Positions 23,073 to 42,745 of a DNA stretch of 60,000 nucleotides are shown here, piece after piece. Every line of letters starts with the position of its first letter. Within the stretch, counting starts at the first letter, position 1. Position numbers and translations under genes: made by a program. This stretch comes from Membranipora membranacea (Eukaryota; Bryozoa; Gymnolaemata; Cheilostomatida; Membraniporidae): the NCBI GenBank assembly GCA_914767715.1, contig OU612065.1, forward strand, positions 13,456,001 through 13,516,000. The letters are read 5' to 3'. Below the pieces are notes generated by a model that saw only the letters and a list, made by a program, of their open reading frames with translations, had not been told where the DNA came from and ran no database searches.

Positions 23073-23473
23073 GAAGGTTTTAAGATATTTTTTCTTATAT
23101 TATTTAGTTAATCTGTTGTTCACAATATTCCAGAATTATAATATTTTAAGCTTGCCTCTTCTGTATAGCACCAATGGGTGAGCAATGAAAGGATGATAGA
23201 ATGCATGGAGCCATGGTTTTTTATTACTTCTGTATGCCCTTCCTTGTACACAAGTCTCTCACAACAAAAGGGTCGACATAGTACACAAATACCCAGCACG
23301 TACATCCAGGATGGGAGGAAAAATAATAGTACCATTTATCTAGTCGTCTGCATTAATACTCCCTGCTGATTTCGCATTTTGTACGCAGCATGTTATTTTT
23401 CCTGACTAAACAACAATCTCACTGGTGTCTTTGATATTTTTTCCGGTCATGTCTAAATAATTCATGTACAAGT

Positions 23474-23520
23474 TTTATTATTTATAAGAATGTCTGGTGC
23501 TCCGATGATATGCAAATAAA
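23474..23520. terminator. Crossed poly(A) signals of TMEM129 and RPS19BP1
   Basis: AATAAA for the plus strand lies at 23515-23520 and AATAAA for the minus strand (TTTATT on plus) at 23474-23479. Each signal lies beyond the other, so if both are used the two mature messages overlap by a few tens of bases as sense and antisense. Confidence 0.55.
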
Positions 23521-23554
23521 TAGATCAAAGATGAAAGTACAAATGCTGCATATA

Positions 23555-25452
23555 CTATGTGAAGTTATAATCCTTGAAAAAGTCTTCGAATTCTTTTTCT
23601 GAGAATGCAGAGGTCTGTTCAGTGCTTTCCTTGGGATCATTCTGCTTCTTCTTCTTATTCTTCTTATCCTGATGCCTCTTTGCAGCCTATAAATAACAAA
23701 GCTAAATGTGTGAAGTTATGGCTTTGTGCTAACTGCTAAAAAAAGTTGTGTTTTTGATCAGGATATATTAATTCAAGTGTTTTAATCAACTTATATAAAA
23801 TTAGTCCACCATGGCATTTTACTGTGAGGCTACTTTGTCCATCACCTTCCAACTTTCACCTTATGCGCATCAATTTCCATATGTCAGGCAGTTAGGTTGC
23901 AAGCTATATAAAAATATTCCTCTGGCCTTGTCATGACACAGCGTTACATGATTCATATGAGTGTAATTCTTCATGGCTCTACAATTAGGGGAAAATATCT
24001 TGAGCTTGAATCTTCATGAATAACACCCATCTAAGGATAACTATAATATATATATTATAGTTACTGTCTGTATGTCACTGTCTTACCTGCTCTATAGTTT
24101 TCTTTTCATCAGTGTTCAGTAATCTCATGTAGTTCAACGCTTTTATGTTATCTTGGGTTTGATCTCTTTTAGTGTACATTTCATACAAATCTGAAAAAGC
24201 AAAGGTGAATACAGCATACAGGTAAAACCAACAGTAATCTTTGCAAACATGATGAAGAATGAGAGGCTCTACTATACCGCTAGATAGATCTCTACTCTTA
24301 CAGTTATAAAGCTTGTTTTTCATGTATCTAAACCAAGTACATTACCTACCATCGACAGATTTAACTTTCTTGTCCTTCAGTGTTGCTGTGTTTTGCTTGG
24401 TTTGGAGTCTCTTCAGTTTGCGCTTGTATCCTTTTTTATTTGTCCCAAGAATACTGGTGATTTCCTTGTCGTCTAATTTTGAGCTTTTGATGTTTTCTGA
24501 AAGAAAGATAATCTATTAGACTAGGCAGTCAAAACTATGTTCCCCATATAAAGTTAGGTGATTTCAGAAACTTCTTATGGTGCATTGTGTATGGTAATGG
24601 AGAGTCGTAGTGTCCGTGATCATAAATGGCTATCGTTCCAACCCCAAGGGTGTTGCCCTGAGTACTTGGGTTGTCAGCCCTTTCTGTTAAGATAGACAAA
24701 CGGGTTCAGATAAAACTCTTTCCCTACATGGTGCATTGCCCTTCTTTGGCTGGCATGTAAATGTGCAGAGACAGGTTGACAGAGTAATGAAATTCTATTA
24801 CCCTCGAGGATTGAATATAAAAGCTATTTAGTTAGCCAGCACAAGATATTGGCTATCTGAGTATAAATATGCAGTAAAAGGGGTGAGTAAATGTTTGCTA
24901 GCCTAAGTTAGATTTAGCTATTTCAAGTAGTATGTACAAAATGGCAATCAATTCCTTCTGTAAATACTGCTTTGCTACTCTAGGGTACTCCTTTGGACTG
25001 CAATTAGTTAGTCGGGTGTGGGCTTTTTTCTTGGGTGTTCAAATATGGTATTCTGTGGATGTCAATATACAATAATGATGATGATATTCATTGATTGAGA
25101 CTCCTTGGTCCTTGATTTAGAGAAGTTAAGTCCTAAAATCAACAAACAATGAATAATAACTTCTACTAGTGTCATAATAAATATGACTACTATTGCATTG
25201 GGACTGTATAGTCAGGACTAATTTGAGGTAGAAAAGAACAGTACTTGTAGTACATTATTATTATTATCATACTATGACAGACAGTGTCACTCACTGTAAT
25301 ACTAACTAACTATTACCACACTTGACTTACAGCTACTAGTAACTAGTACTTAACTAACTAAACTTACTCATTTTTCTGACAGTTTTTGTCTCTGAGTTAT
25401 CCAAATCATCTTTGTATAGGTCAATCCCACGCCTTATCAATGATTTTGACAT
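23555..25452 (-). CDS. RPS19BP1: RPS19-binding protein 1 / AROS-like
   Basis: Four exons join in phase on the minus strand: 25452-25368, 24496-24350, 24190-24087 and 23686-23555, giving 155 residues (human about 136). In human this small basic nucleolar protein binds ribosomal protein S19 and was reported as an active regulator of SIRT1; it acts in small-subunit assembly. The start MSKSLIRRGIDLY matches the family opening. The middle is lysine-rich (KKGYKRKLKRL, then LYEMYTKRDQTQDNIKALNY). The tail is a lysine tract (KKNKKKKQ) followed by AFSEKEFEDFFKDY, like the conserved acidic-aromatic end. The order and motifs fit the family throughout. It starts 349 bp from the KATNAL2 start on the opposite strand. 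Confidence 0.85.
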
Positions 25453-25801
25453 CTTTCATACACTTAATGTTTTTGTTGAACTTCTTGATTGGGGTACCTG
25501 TGAGGGGCTTTTTTCATTGCTGTGAGATTTCATTTAGTGAAAGACTAATGCGACAAGTTTTTGCTCACATGTGAAGTCAAACATCTGACCTTGACATAAC
25601 TTGTTATAGGAGAGCACTAAATATCTAACATAATTTGATTCGCCCAACAACATTCAGTACCCTCTTATGGCATTTTGTTGCAAAAAATGTTTTTTAGTTG
25701 CTTCACAACAGTCAGTTCTATATGATCCAAGGACACCAATCCTATTTCCTACTCTATTTCTTCAATCAGATGACAATACAGAGTGCTCAGCTTAGATCAC
25801 C
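25453..25801. promoter_or_regulatory. Bidirectional promoter region of RPS19BP1 and KATNAL2
   Basis: The two start codons face away from each other with 349 bp between them, so both transcripts must start within or near this spacer unless upstream non-coding exons exist. An ATTGG (inverted CCAAT) lies near 25484. I see no clear TATA box. Confidence 0.5.
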
Positions 25802-32345
<6,544 letters not shown>

Positions 32346-32612
32346 ATGTAGTATATTTCAAATACTGTCGTTTCAATATGATGCAGCAGGGATGTATTTG
32401 CTCAAGCACCGCCTCACATGTGATCTGTTACTAGCGTTATAATTTAGCCTCTTCTCAATTCTCTTTTTTTTTTTTCATATACTTTGTCAACGTGAATGGT
32501 GCAAATGTTTGTCACAGTATATTATTATAGTTACGACGCGATCTTTAAATTTTCATTTGATATTGGATATATTTCTGACTTACATTTTAGCAAGATAATT
32601 TCATTGTGTCAT

Positions 32613-32747
32613 AATAAATACAATATTTATATGATAAAAAATGTTTAGGTTAATAATATAATGTGGTCCTTTGAAATACAATGGCTGACATTGCAATTCA
32701 AACGAGAAGGGTCTTTTTATATAGCAACTAAATGAATTAACTTTATT
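32613..32747. terminator. Convergent poly(A) signals of KATNAL2 and RSPH14
   Basis: AATAAA on plus at 32613-32618 serves KATNAL2 (stop at 32345). AATAAA on minus at 32742-32747 serves RSPH14 (stop at 32800). The signals do not cross, so the messages probably end without overlap or nearly so. Confidence 0.55.
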
Positions 32748-32799
32748 TCAGTGAATTGATAATATGGTACAAGTAAAGCTGATATCTGTAAGAGTAGTT

Positions 32800-35700
32800 T
32801 CAGGGTCTCCAAGTGATGATATTTACAGCAATGTTAGCATGCTTCACCACTGCTGGGTTCTTGTCAGACGTGAGATCAGTTATCTGCAAAGGAAAAAGTT
32901 TAATCCAATGTGAATCAATGTGATAGTACTACAGAAGACAGTGGTATAAAGTTATTAATTTGGAACCATTGGGTAAAAAGTTCTAAACTAGATCTTTGCA
33001 TGGGGTGTCCGCTTCATACAACGAGGAAAGAAAGGCAGGATGCTCTTACTTTGGTTCCAGATAAAATTTTGTGATTGCTCAATGAATTAACAACCTTCAA
33101 CTGAATTGAGCTTTATTCTTCTTTCCTCTCTAGTTTTGAAGTTTAGGTTTTTAAGCTCTAGTATTTTTTCTACAATTTTAAGGCCTAGCAAAATTGGATG
33201 AAGGCAGTGCAATAATCCTGAGATGCCATGCCATTGCAATAATATCATGACAGACATTGATCAGTTAGCCAACAACTGACTCCTATTGGCTAAGCTGTAA
33301 GCTGACCTTGGCATGCAAATAATTTTTATTCTCTCATACACCATACTTTGCTTGCACAAGGTCATTTAACTATTCCCGGGTATTGAGTGAAAAGCACATT
33401 ATACTTGGAAAGCAGAAGACCCACCTTAGTCACATGTTTACTCAGCCATTCCCTGCCTTCCGGAGCCTCTGATAGACACGTGATGGCTTTTAGGGCATTT
33501 ACTCTTATTTCTGTTGATCTTTCATCACCCAGTATAGTCACTAGCGGTTCTAGAGCTCCACTGTTGATAGCTGTGTATTTTCCCTTTGTTGTTATGGTAA
33601 TCCTATGGAGAAATAGAAAAATATCGCAGATGTCTCACCACTGGTGAAAAAAAACAATAGAAAAGAGACCAAAAAGTCAGAGGGCATTGCCAGATATCCA
33701 ATACAATCATAATATTGGTAATAATCTTGATGGCTTGGTAATAACAGCAATATTATTCTAATAATTAGCATTTTGGTAACTTTGTTAGAATTCGGCGATC
33801 ATAGGTAATAACGGTATAGCGCCTTTTTATGCAGTTTATAAATTGCATATTTTTCTGATGAGAATTATTAAAAGGAGGAATGACTCACATCATGAGTGCT
33901 CCTGCTGCATTAGCTCTCACAAACACATTCTCATCATCTAACAGCTTCACAATCTTCGGTACGGTGTCAACTTCCACTGCTTTGTTCTTACCCGCCAACG
34001 GAATACTACAATATAATAATTTTGTTTTTTAAAACTTTGAATTTAACAACACATTTTCTGATACTGTGTTAGAGTCAAGCATCTTCATACCAATCAGATC
34101 AGATTGAGTTGGCCGAGAGTTGGTCAGTCAGCAGATCAGCAGATTGGACCTGTCAGGTAATATGCTAATTTTTTAGGCAAGGTTGAGACAAAATTGTGCA
34201 TAATACAATTACATATAATAGTCATTCAACTAGTACGACAACATGGTCCAATTGGCTTTTTTCTTGGAATATTTTTTATTTGTACTTCAAAGCCGCCATA
34301 TTACTGTAGGCTGGTAAACTCAGGGTGAGAAAACCTAACTTTGTGATGTTCCAAAAGTACAATCGAGGATGAAATTTTCTTTTATCAAACCTCAGATCCA
34401 TGATGTTCCTAGCTGCTCGTCCTCTGATCTCTGGGTTCTCATGACTGAGCAGTTCAGTGTGTATCTCCATACCTTCAGTATCTAGAGCATCTATGGTATC
34501 TATACTCATACAAAAGTGCAGCTCATCCAGAATTAGTATTTTTATTTCATCCAGTTCACCAGGCAGCAAGGTGACAAGTTTAGGAACGAGTTTACTTTGA
34601 ACAAGGCCTTCGGCACCTAGGGGTGTTTCAGACACCATTTTCAATGTCAGATGAGCATTCTTTCGTACAATGGCTTCTTTGTCATCATACAGCTCAGAGA
34701 CTGGTAATACAATATCAGACTCCAGGAAAACATCCCTGCCAATGGCATGTTCTGGAACAAATATAAGATGTAATGAAATTGAGCTGCGTGTATAATGAAA
34801 AATCCTTTTGTTTCTATTAAAAAAACTATTAATATTTTTAAAATGTGAACATTCACTTGGTGAATTTTATTCCAATATATGTCACCAGATATACAGTGTT
34901 TCACACATCTCTCCATATAATCATACCAATGTCATAAACATACCTATGCCATATACAAGTCTAACTCACGTGCGATGATGTGTAAGCACTCCAGTGATTT
35001 TTCTCGAATTGTCACATCTGTATCTATTAGTAGTGATTTCAGACTTAGATGAATTCCGTCTCGCAGTGCGGTTGCTATGTGCTCAGGATCGTGGAGATGG
35101 TCACTGAGAGATCTCACTGCTCTCTGTCTTGTAACCAGATTCGCATCATTCAACTCTCGATTCTAAACAGATACAGTATAGTGAGTATAGAAAATACCTG
35201 TATTATTGGTCTTTGATTTAATGTGCCTTGAAGGTGGATACTTGTATACTCTTATAGGCCTCATCCATCTGAAACTGGCAATAGTAAGTTGTTGGCAATC
35301 ATCCGTAATAACACCACCTAGGACTCCTACACAACGTTTTAAACAACTTGTTTGAGATCCAATGCCAAGGAACATATTAACCCATTTGAAATAAAAATTC
35401 AATCAAATAATAATGAAACAATTTTTCCTTAATTCACACGCGCTCATGTGATATTTGAGTTTCGCTTCCTAGCTGATCGCAAAAATTCATGTATAATCCT
35501 TCAAACTAAGGTCACATATCCCTCACTATAGCCTGCATGTCTGGCATTGTGTTAAGCACGATGGCGAAAGGCTGCCTCTAAATAGCAGTAACCTAAACTT
35601 TTCAATTCTTTTCACAGCAGTTTCTTGATTAAAATCGGTTTTGCATTGTTCTTAGATGCCATTTTTTTACTGATTTGAGAAACCATGTTCTTAATGTTGA

Positions 35701-35980
35701 AAGCACAACTAATGAATGACCAATAAAAGACATGAACACCTAACATACTATACCCGTAGCAAACTGATAACAGTCCTCAGAAGCATTCTATTCTTATAGA
35801 CTAACTAAGACTAGGTAAACGACAAGGAAATATCTCAAAACTAGGCATTCCTTACCAGAACCATAGAGTTTAGACAGTACTTACCAATCTTGGAACTGCA
35901 CGATCCCCAAAAGCCAACGGAGCTCGAGTCACATCAATGTGTGGAGGATATTTAGCGGCGATCACAGTTTCAGCAGTCAT
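32800..35980 (-). CDS. RSPH14: Radial spoke head protein 14 homologue (armadillo repeats)
   Basis: Six minus-strand exons join in phase: 35980-35885, 35162-34970, 34751-34391, 34005-33889, 33602-33425 and 32883-32800, giving 342 residues (human 348). The protein belongs to the ciliary and flagellar radial spoke set and is built of armadillo/HEAT-type helical repeats. The start MTAETVIAAKYPPHIDVTRA leads into LAFGDRAVPRLNRELNDANL, matching the family. Repeats are visible as LVTRQRAVRSLSDHL, DVTIREKSLECLHIIA, EAIVRKNAHLTLKMV, NPEIRGRAARNIMDL, NVFVRANAAGALM and STEIRVNALKAITCLSEAPE. It ends ANIAVNIITWRP. The exon 3 donor is a weaker GTTTGA. It faces KATNAL2, another ciliary gene, tail to tail. 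Confidence 0.92.
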
Positions 35981-37292
35981 TTTTGAACCTGGGATTAAGG
36001 AAGTAATCATAGTTCTATATATTTTTAAAGGGAAAAATTACAAGCGTAGAACCCAAATGGGCAGGCAGACCCAGACCCAGTGGCCAGATAGTAAATATTA
36101 AAAGTATTATGGCACCTTTAGCTTCAGCTATGCCCACTACATCTATCTTAGACATTCAACTTACACAAGCCAGATGGTCAGATAAAGACTATGCCCATGT
36201 TAACCTAAGTATGGAACAACAACTTATATGGTCTCATAACTCCATAAAGAAACTACTAGTGAATCAAACTGCTTATGGCTAATGATTTGGTGAGTGCTTA
36301 GAGTAGACTAGGTTTGGGGAACAGCACTACAACATACATTGGCCAGCTTCTAACCACATTTATGGCATATTCTCTTAACAACTGACCCTATATAGTATGG
36401 CCATACAACCCTTGCTTACCTCTTTTTGTAGCTCTGTAACAAAGATAATCGCTTTTCAATGAAGATTCCACTTAGTCAAATACACTCATTGATCGTAAAG
36501 TTCTCAAGTGCTTTACTTTCCTTCAGCTTGATATTGCTACTAGCAACCAAAATGGCACAATAACAGCTCTTTTGATTGGACTACATCAATATCATTGATT
36601 GGTTGAGCCATAAGTTTTCTATGCATCTATGGGAGGACAACTCATTGTTTATTAACCAATGTGACCAGAGAGTTTGGAACATAAACTCCCTGATGTGACC
36701 AACTATTCTTTGTAGTCCAGTAAGATTAATTGTCTACCAAAGGAACCCCTTTGTTTGAATACTGATGCCATTCACTTCATGCACACCTAATGTTTATGAG
36801 GAGAGAAGTTCTTTGACCTATATACTTATAACTAAAGGATGATTATTTCTGGAGCTCTAGTCCTACTAACAAGGTCTTCTTTTTAACCATTTCATATTCT
36901 GCTCGAGCAAAACGACTTATCAGTAAACCAATGTGTGTGTTATTGTTATGCCTGGTACTATTGCCATTATATTTGCACATTTTATTTTCTGAATTAAAAC
37001 CCATTTGAGGAAGTCTGTCCTCATTTGAATAGTTATAATCAAAACAGAAATATAAATTAGAAAAAGATTAAGCACTATACTATATACCTTGACTATCCGA
37101 CCTGAAGTTTGTTACCCTTCAACAATGCCCACGTCCTGTGCAGCTTTAATTCTGTGCAGAATTCGAGTGGAGATTTTCATAAAAATGTTTAACATGTAAA
37201 AGATTTAAATAAAAGTGTATAATAAAATTTTTGATGGGATTTACCTTCATAACTACGGAGTGAAGGTAGAATATAAAATATGTCAGTGATTG
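35981..37292. other. Spacer between RSPH14 and ATG101
   Basis: No gene is seen. It should hold the RSPH14 5' leader and promoter and the ATG101 3' untranslated region. A small hairpin with AGAGAGTTT and AAACTCCCT arms lies at 36668-36692. Confidence 0.5.
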
Positions 37293-40200
37293 TTACCCGA
37301 GGGCCAGAGTTCCTTTGATAATTTTCTTCATAGTGGCACCAACTGTAGCCTGGCTATCTCTAGTATCATCATTTAATTGATAAGATATCTGTCAAAAAAG
37401 AAACATCTGCTAATATAATATATATAATAAAACATTTGATATAAATCTTGCTAAAAATGTTAAGCAAATTTTGTTTAGTTTAAATTGTAACACATTTGAC
37501 AGTTTATTTCATTTTTTAATCTGTGACAATAGGGTGAAGATACAGCATTGTGATAAAACGCAGCACTTACCTTAAACAAGAATGGTTGAATATCATGAAA
37601 TGAGGTATCGTATACACATTCCAGTTCTTGTTGACTTGGTACTTTTGGAGTAAATTGGTCATGGTTATTCATTGCCTCGGCGATAGTTAAAATTTTAGCT
37701 GACATTGAATCTATTAATTCCTGAGAAAAGAGCTGCCTCTCTACAATGATGAAATAAACATTGCAGCAATTAAAAGTATTAAAAAACTTTCTGTTTGGGC
37801 AGAAATTAAACTACGATTAGAAAATGATGTTCAGAAATTTGAGCAGTTATCTACATCAGCATGACATAACTTATTTTTTAAGCCTTAGACTTTCAAAATA
37901 ATACCAAGTATAGGGTCGCTACCTATGTGAAATGATCCAAGGGAAGTGTATACTTACCGTGTTCATTAGCTAGAGATACAATATTTACATTGATAGACCA
38001 CACCTCCCATGGTGTACATTCAGGTGTGAACGGCCAAGGTACTTTCTTTTTCTGATAAAATTGCAGGTCAATCTATAAATTAGAATCATAAGAGACATTA
38101 TATAGATGTGAAGCGAATCTAGTACAGAGTAAATTATGAAAGCATTATTAATGTCAGGTAAAATCAAATCTCTGACCAAAATAATCAATTAGAGGATAAC
38201 TCTGTAGTATCTAAAATTTAACTAACCTGTCCAGACACTGGTTCCCCAAAGTTATTCATCTCTCTGTCTCTTAGAGCATTACAAAAGCCTCTCAGGTCTG
38301 TGTCTATTTTGTTCTGCAAGTCCTTAGATGTGATTCGCACCTATAATAGTCGGTGTATTGTTTGACAACCTGACATGTCCAGGAACTGCTGTTTCAAGAT
38401 AACATGATATCATATATCTATGAGCATAGGGGCCACAACGTGAAGCACCTTATCATAACCAGAAGCATAAAAGCAACATACACAAAACCCGCGAATGATA
38501 CGACATGGAATGATGATACTAAACCCAATGGTTAGGAATAGAATATAGTCTCTTTTAAATAATTTTGTGGAGATTTGAAGCTCACAAGTGCCTTTGAACC
38601 AAATTTGCAAATTGTGTTACACCAATCCATTTCTAGCAGTAATTTAGTCATGATACAGAAGTATATATTATGTTTTGAATATTGTGCTTATTCTTTTTTA
38701 AGTGAAGTTTTTCCTAGTGAATGGCAGTAATGATAATAAAGCGCTGTTAAAGACAATCATATATCACTTTGACCAGAGGGTTCTACTTACATATGTCAAA
38801 TCAATCCTTTCACAGTCCACATCCTCCAGCCCAATAGTACCGATGGAGTATTTACCTCCATTTTTGTAGTGAAACTTAAACAAGAAAAGACAGTAGGTGT
38901 AAGCTTAAAGGGCAACCAAGGTTTCAAACAACTTCTCATTGATGGCCATTGATTAATGGCAGATTGCACCTTCTGCATGGGGAAAAAGACAAATTATGAT
39001 TCGGATGATTATTCAGCCAGAATTCTTGTGAAACATTTCTTCCATCAGGCACTCAAACTCAGCTAAAAGAGAATACCACATAGCAGTTTCCTGTTCCTGT
39101 TATTATTTAGCCTGTGCTCTATAATTATTACAGCAAAGTCTTGGAACCTCCCCTAAACTGAAGTGTTACCCAGCTTAGAGTCAGCAACTACTTTGAGTTT
39201 TGCATCGCGTAATGCACAAAGCTGATGATGCCTAGCACATTATTTTCTACCCATTAATGCACTGCTGCGAAACCTTGGTTGCCCTTTAAAGGGCAACCAA
39301 GGTTTCGCAGCAATGCATTAATGGGTAGCAAATAATGTGCTGGGCAGCATCAGCTTTGTGCATTACGCGATGCAAAACTCAAAGTAGTTGCTGACTCTAA
39401 GCTGGGTAACACTTCAGTTTAGGGGAGGTTCCAAGACCTTGCTGTGATAATTATAGAGCACAGGCTAAATAATAACAGGAACAGGAAACTGCTATGTGGT
39501 ATTCTCTTTTAGCTGAGTTTGAGTACCTGATGGAAGAAATGTTTCACAAGAATTCTGGCTGAATAATCATCCGAATCATAATTTGTCTTTTTCCCCATGC
39601 AGAAGGTGCAATCTGCTATCAATCAATGGCCATCAATGAGAAGTTGTTTGAAACCTTGGTTGCCCTTTAAGATTTGGGAGTTCAATTGACAAATTTATCA
39701 CGTATAGTGTCTGTTCTAATTCATTAGGCAGGCTGGTTTCTACTAAATGGTATCTGTTAGGATTAGCTTAGGTTGATACTGGCCTAGGCTAGCGAAGCTG
39801 CATCGATGCAATGCGGGCAATAATTAAGTATAATTATGGTGCGCACAACTGCTGATATATTACACCCATGAATTTCATGTAGAATCTGTTTACGTTGAAA
39901 TTAATGTTGATAATTGACATTACCTTGCCAGTAGATCTGTGAAGTAGAAGTGCATGGAACAGAGCTGTAAGAAACACGACATATCGATAATAACCACGAT
40001 TAACAATGGTCGATCCGATGGGTCAGCTAACTTTCTATTCTATCAAAGGGGGTCTAGGGGGAAACAACTTCTTGATTTATGAATCGGTGGGTGACAACTA
40101 AGTATTACAGAGTATAAAGATGATTCATGATGCTGTAAAATGCTGTATACATGAACCTTTACCACAGTCCTAGTGGTATCATCTTTACCAATCTTTCTAG

Positions 40201-40622
40201 GTTCAACTTGACTCAGTGCAGTAAGTGATAATATCACGACAATAGACATCTACTTACCATGTAGGGCCTCCTCAACCTGATGACCTTCTACTGCCTGATA
40301 ACAAAAAAGAGAGTGACTGTCAAATGGTTTATTTTAGATCAAGATCTAACAAATATGAGTCTGCCTGTCTGGTCTGATGAAAATCAACATATTTATTGTC
40401 AAATGAAGTGACAAATCACTAGCGATGTGGTGCTTTGAGCAAGGAGTACTCCTTGCTTTGAGAAACAAGACAAACCTCAAAACAATTTAATAGGGGGAAG
40501 CAAGTATATCACATGGATTTAAAGGTACAATGAAACTCACAGATACAATGAAGATAGTTTGTTTGACAAACTCCATCAACAGTTATTCTTACCACATCTA
40601 ATCTCTGTGTTCTAGCATTCAT
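37293..40622 (-). CDS. ATG101: Autophagy-related protein 101
   Basis: Eight minus-strand exons join in phase: 40622-40593, 40294-40258, 39964-39924, 38874-38791, 38340-38227, 38072-37958, 37740-37571 and 37388-37293, giving 228 residues (human 218). ATG101 is a HORMA-domain protein that stabilises ATG13 in the ULK1 kinase complex and recruits downstream factors at autophagosome initiation. The start [20 protein letters not shown] and the following [20 protein letters not shown] match the family closely. The WF finger that contacts downstream proteins is kept (W115 and F117 in VPWPFTPEC), followed by [19 protein letters not shown]. The C-terminal part has [14 protein letters not shown] and ends [11 protein letters not shown]. 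The first three exons are only 30, 37 and 41 bases. The third intron holds a large inverted pair of MITEs. Confidence 0.95.
38909..39285 (+). mobile_element. TTAA-type MITE, copy 1 of an inverted pair
   Basis: A 377-bp sequence begins AGGGCAACCAAGGTTTC and ends GAAACCTTGGTTGCCCT, with TTAA on both sides (38905-38908 and 39286-39289). The TTAA target and A/GGG ends fit piggyBac- or Kolobok-type elements; there is no coding capacity to decide which. Confidence 0.85.
39290..39666 (-). mobile_element. TTAA-type MITE, copy 2 in opposite orientation
   Basis: This is the same 377-bp length as copy 1 and its reverse complement with only a few percent difference. It shares the central TTAA with copy 1 and ends at TTAA 39667-39670. 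Together they form a near-perfect palindrome of about 766 bp in an ATG101 intron. Confidence 0.85.
40438..40457. repeat. Perfect 20-bp palindrome
   Basis: AGCAAGGAGT is followed directly by its inverse ACTCCTTGCT. It lies in the first ATG101 intron. Confidence 0.8.
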
Positions 40623-42745
40623 GAGTGCAGATTATATATCACTTTGTATTCCAGTCTGATTTCATAGTAAAGAGTCACTTATGATACGGGTTTCATCCCA
40701 GTCCTCTGCTCTATAGACACCACCAGACCTCTGTACAAAAAATTCGAAATGATTAAATAGTTACAGATTGATATCATATCTTGTCAAGGACCCAATCTGA
40801 TTTTTCCCTGATCCGACATCTGGTGTCCCGTCTGTCTAGAGTGAGCATCTAAGGAAAGGTGTCAAGACTTAGACGTGTGAGACGTGCTATTATTTCAGAC
40901 ACCTTGAAAGGCCAACATTAAAATACTTCTGTATTTCCATAGGATGAAATATCACCAACTTACAAATCAACAATCAAATCTGTGTAGAAATGAGCAGCGA
41001 GACTGAGTGCTAACAATGTCCCAAGCTGGTTGTTTGAAAACTTGGATGGAAAATAAAGCATAGGGATGATCTGCGGGCCACACTATGATGAATTCACTGT
41101 CTAGAACAAGATCATTCCCTCAGATTACATGAGTGATATTGTTTATGTCTGGTATTGAGGCATGGCTGGCATCTAGATATATAACGCAGATTTCAAAATA
41201 TCCCTCCATAACTAGAGGGAACCAACTAGTGTTCTGTGAGTGACTATATCATCATAAGAACCATTTCCAATGGTTGTATCTATAAAATAAGTATCAATCA
41301 CTCCTTCCCAGAATACCAGGCGGGCAGTTCAGGAGGTAATAATAGTTATATATTCAAGTCACTCTTAGGCCTAATAAGTGATGACCTCAGGAGTCAGTGA
41401 TGGCATACATACGAAGGATTTTTTGAAGGCGGACTATGACCAGTTTAATTCTCTCAAATTGCTGTCTGTGATAGAACAGCTGCAGCTTTTGACTTGGGCT
41501 GTGCTTTGAGTTACAAGAAGACAATGATTCAATGATTGATTTGACAGGTAGGTCTACTGGAATGGTAAACTCACCTACTACTACCTGACTTGACAACAAC
41601 AAACAAAGTCTGAAAATAAATAAGTAATGGAAGGAATGTGATTAACTATCTCCTAACTTATTATTTTGGGCTGCATGATTACAGTCAAGGGTCAATAACC
41701 AATGGTTCTTCCAAGTTGTGTTTGTGTTCCCTAAACCAAGGACTCCTTACCTAAACCTTCAGATATCAGGACCAAGACCTAAAGAGACTTCTACAGTAGT
41801 TTTCTAAATTCTACTTTTCCAGTATCAAGATCTTCTGCATTTGGATGGTATGGTTGTCGCAAAATAACCATGATATGTAAAATTTCTAACCCGATAATCT
41901 TATCAGAAGTAGTATAAGTTTTCAATGATATTACGAATCAACTTTTTCCATTTTCAGAACACTCAACATCAAAAAGTTTTTTTTATCCAGACTCCTTGCT
42001 CAATACTCACAGATATACTGTTCCTTTATGCACATGAGTTAGTCAACCGATGCTAAGCAAAGGAGTTTAATGGTATATAAGCAGGACAAGAACACTGTTT
42101 GCTTGAAAGACCAATATAACACATAAGTGAGTGTGTCCATCACTCAACCCACCCCACACAGCTAACTAACTCCACTCCACTGGCCTGGGTGGATGTCATG
42201 TCCTGCTATGCTACTGTGTTTATCTCCTTTTTGTTTTGTTATTTACCACTATTGCAATGATGAGCAATATAGAAGAAATTTTTCCAAGTTGATGGTTAGG
42301 CCTAGTTGTATAGTGTATGTCTTTTATGTATTCATTTGTTGCACTTATTAAATTATAACATTCTTTTTAGTACCCTTTACCTTTTTACCCTACTTAAATT
42401 TCTGAGCATGTGTAGTGTCGGTGATAATATACAAATAATATGGTTTGCTCTCCGCTACCCCTCACAAAGTATCTCTTTTGCTGCTGCCACACATCAAATA
42501 AGCTCTTCTCCTAGAGATCAGGATTTATCAATTTGGGTGTCCGTGAAAATTCTTGAATCAAACGTACATGAGATAGAAACCCTTATCAAAGTTGTCCATG
42601 TGAGAAGTGCAATTTCGCTTTTTTATATGTCTATACATATATACAAATTGATTTTTTTGTAGAATCTTGTCATGTATATTCTAATGTAGCCTGCAATGTA
42701 GCTTTTGGCGTAAATCGCATCAACCCTGCCTTTGTAATTTGAAAA
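40623..42745. other. Spacer between divergent ATG101 and UPF2
   Basis: This contains the promoters and leaders of both genes. A 71-codon minus-strand open frame at 41387-41602 shows no domain I recognise and no in-phase partner exon, so I do not call it a gene. Confidence 0.5.

Noticed and set aside
41387-41602. 71-codon minus-strand frame between ATG101 and UPF2
   Set aside because: No recognised domain, no partner exon and no conserved start context.
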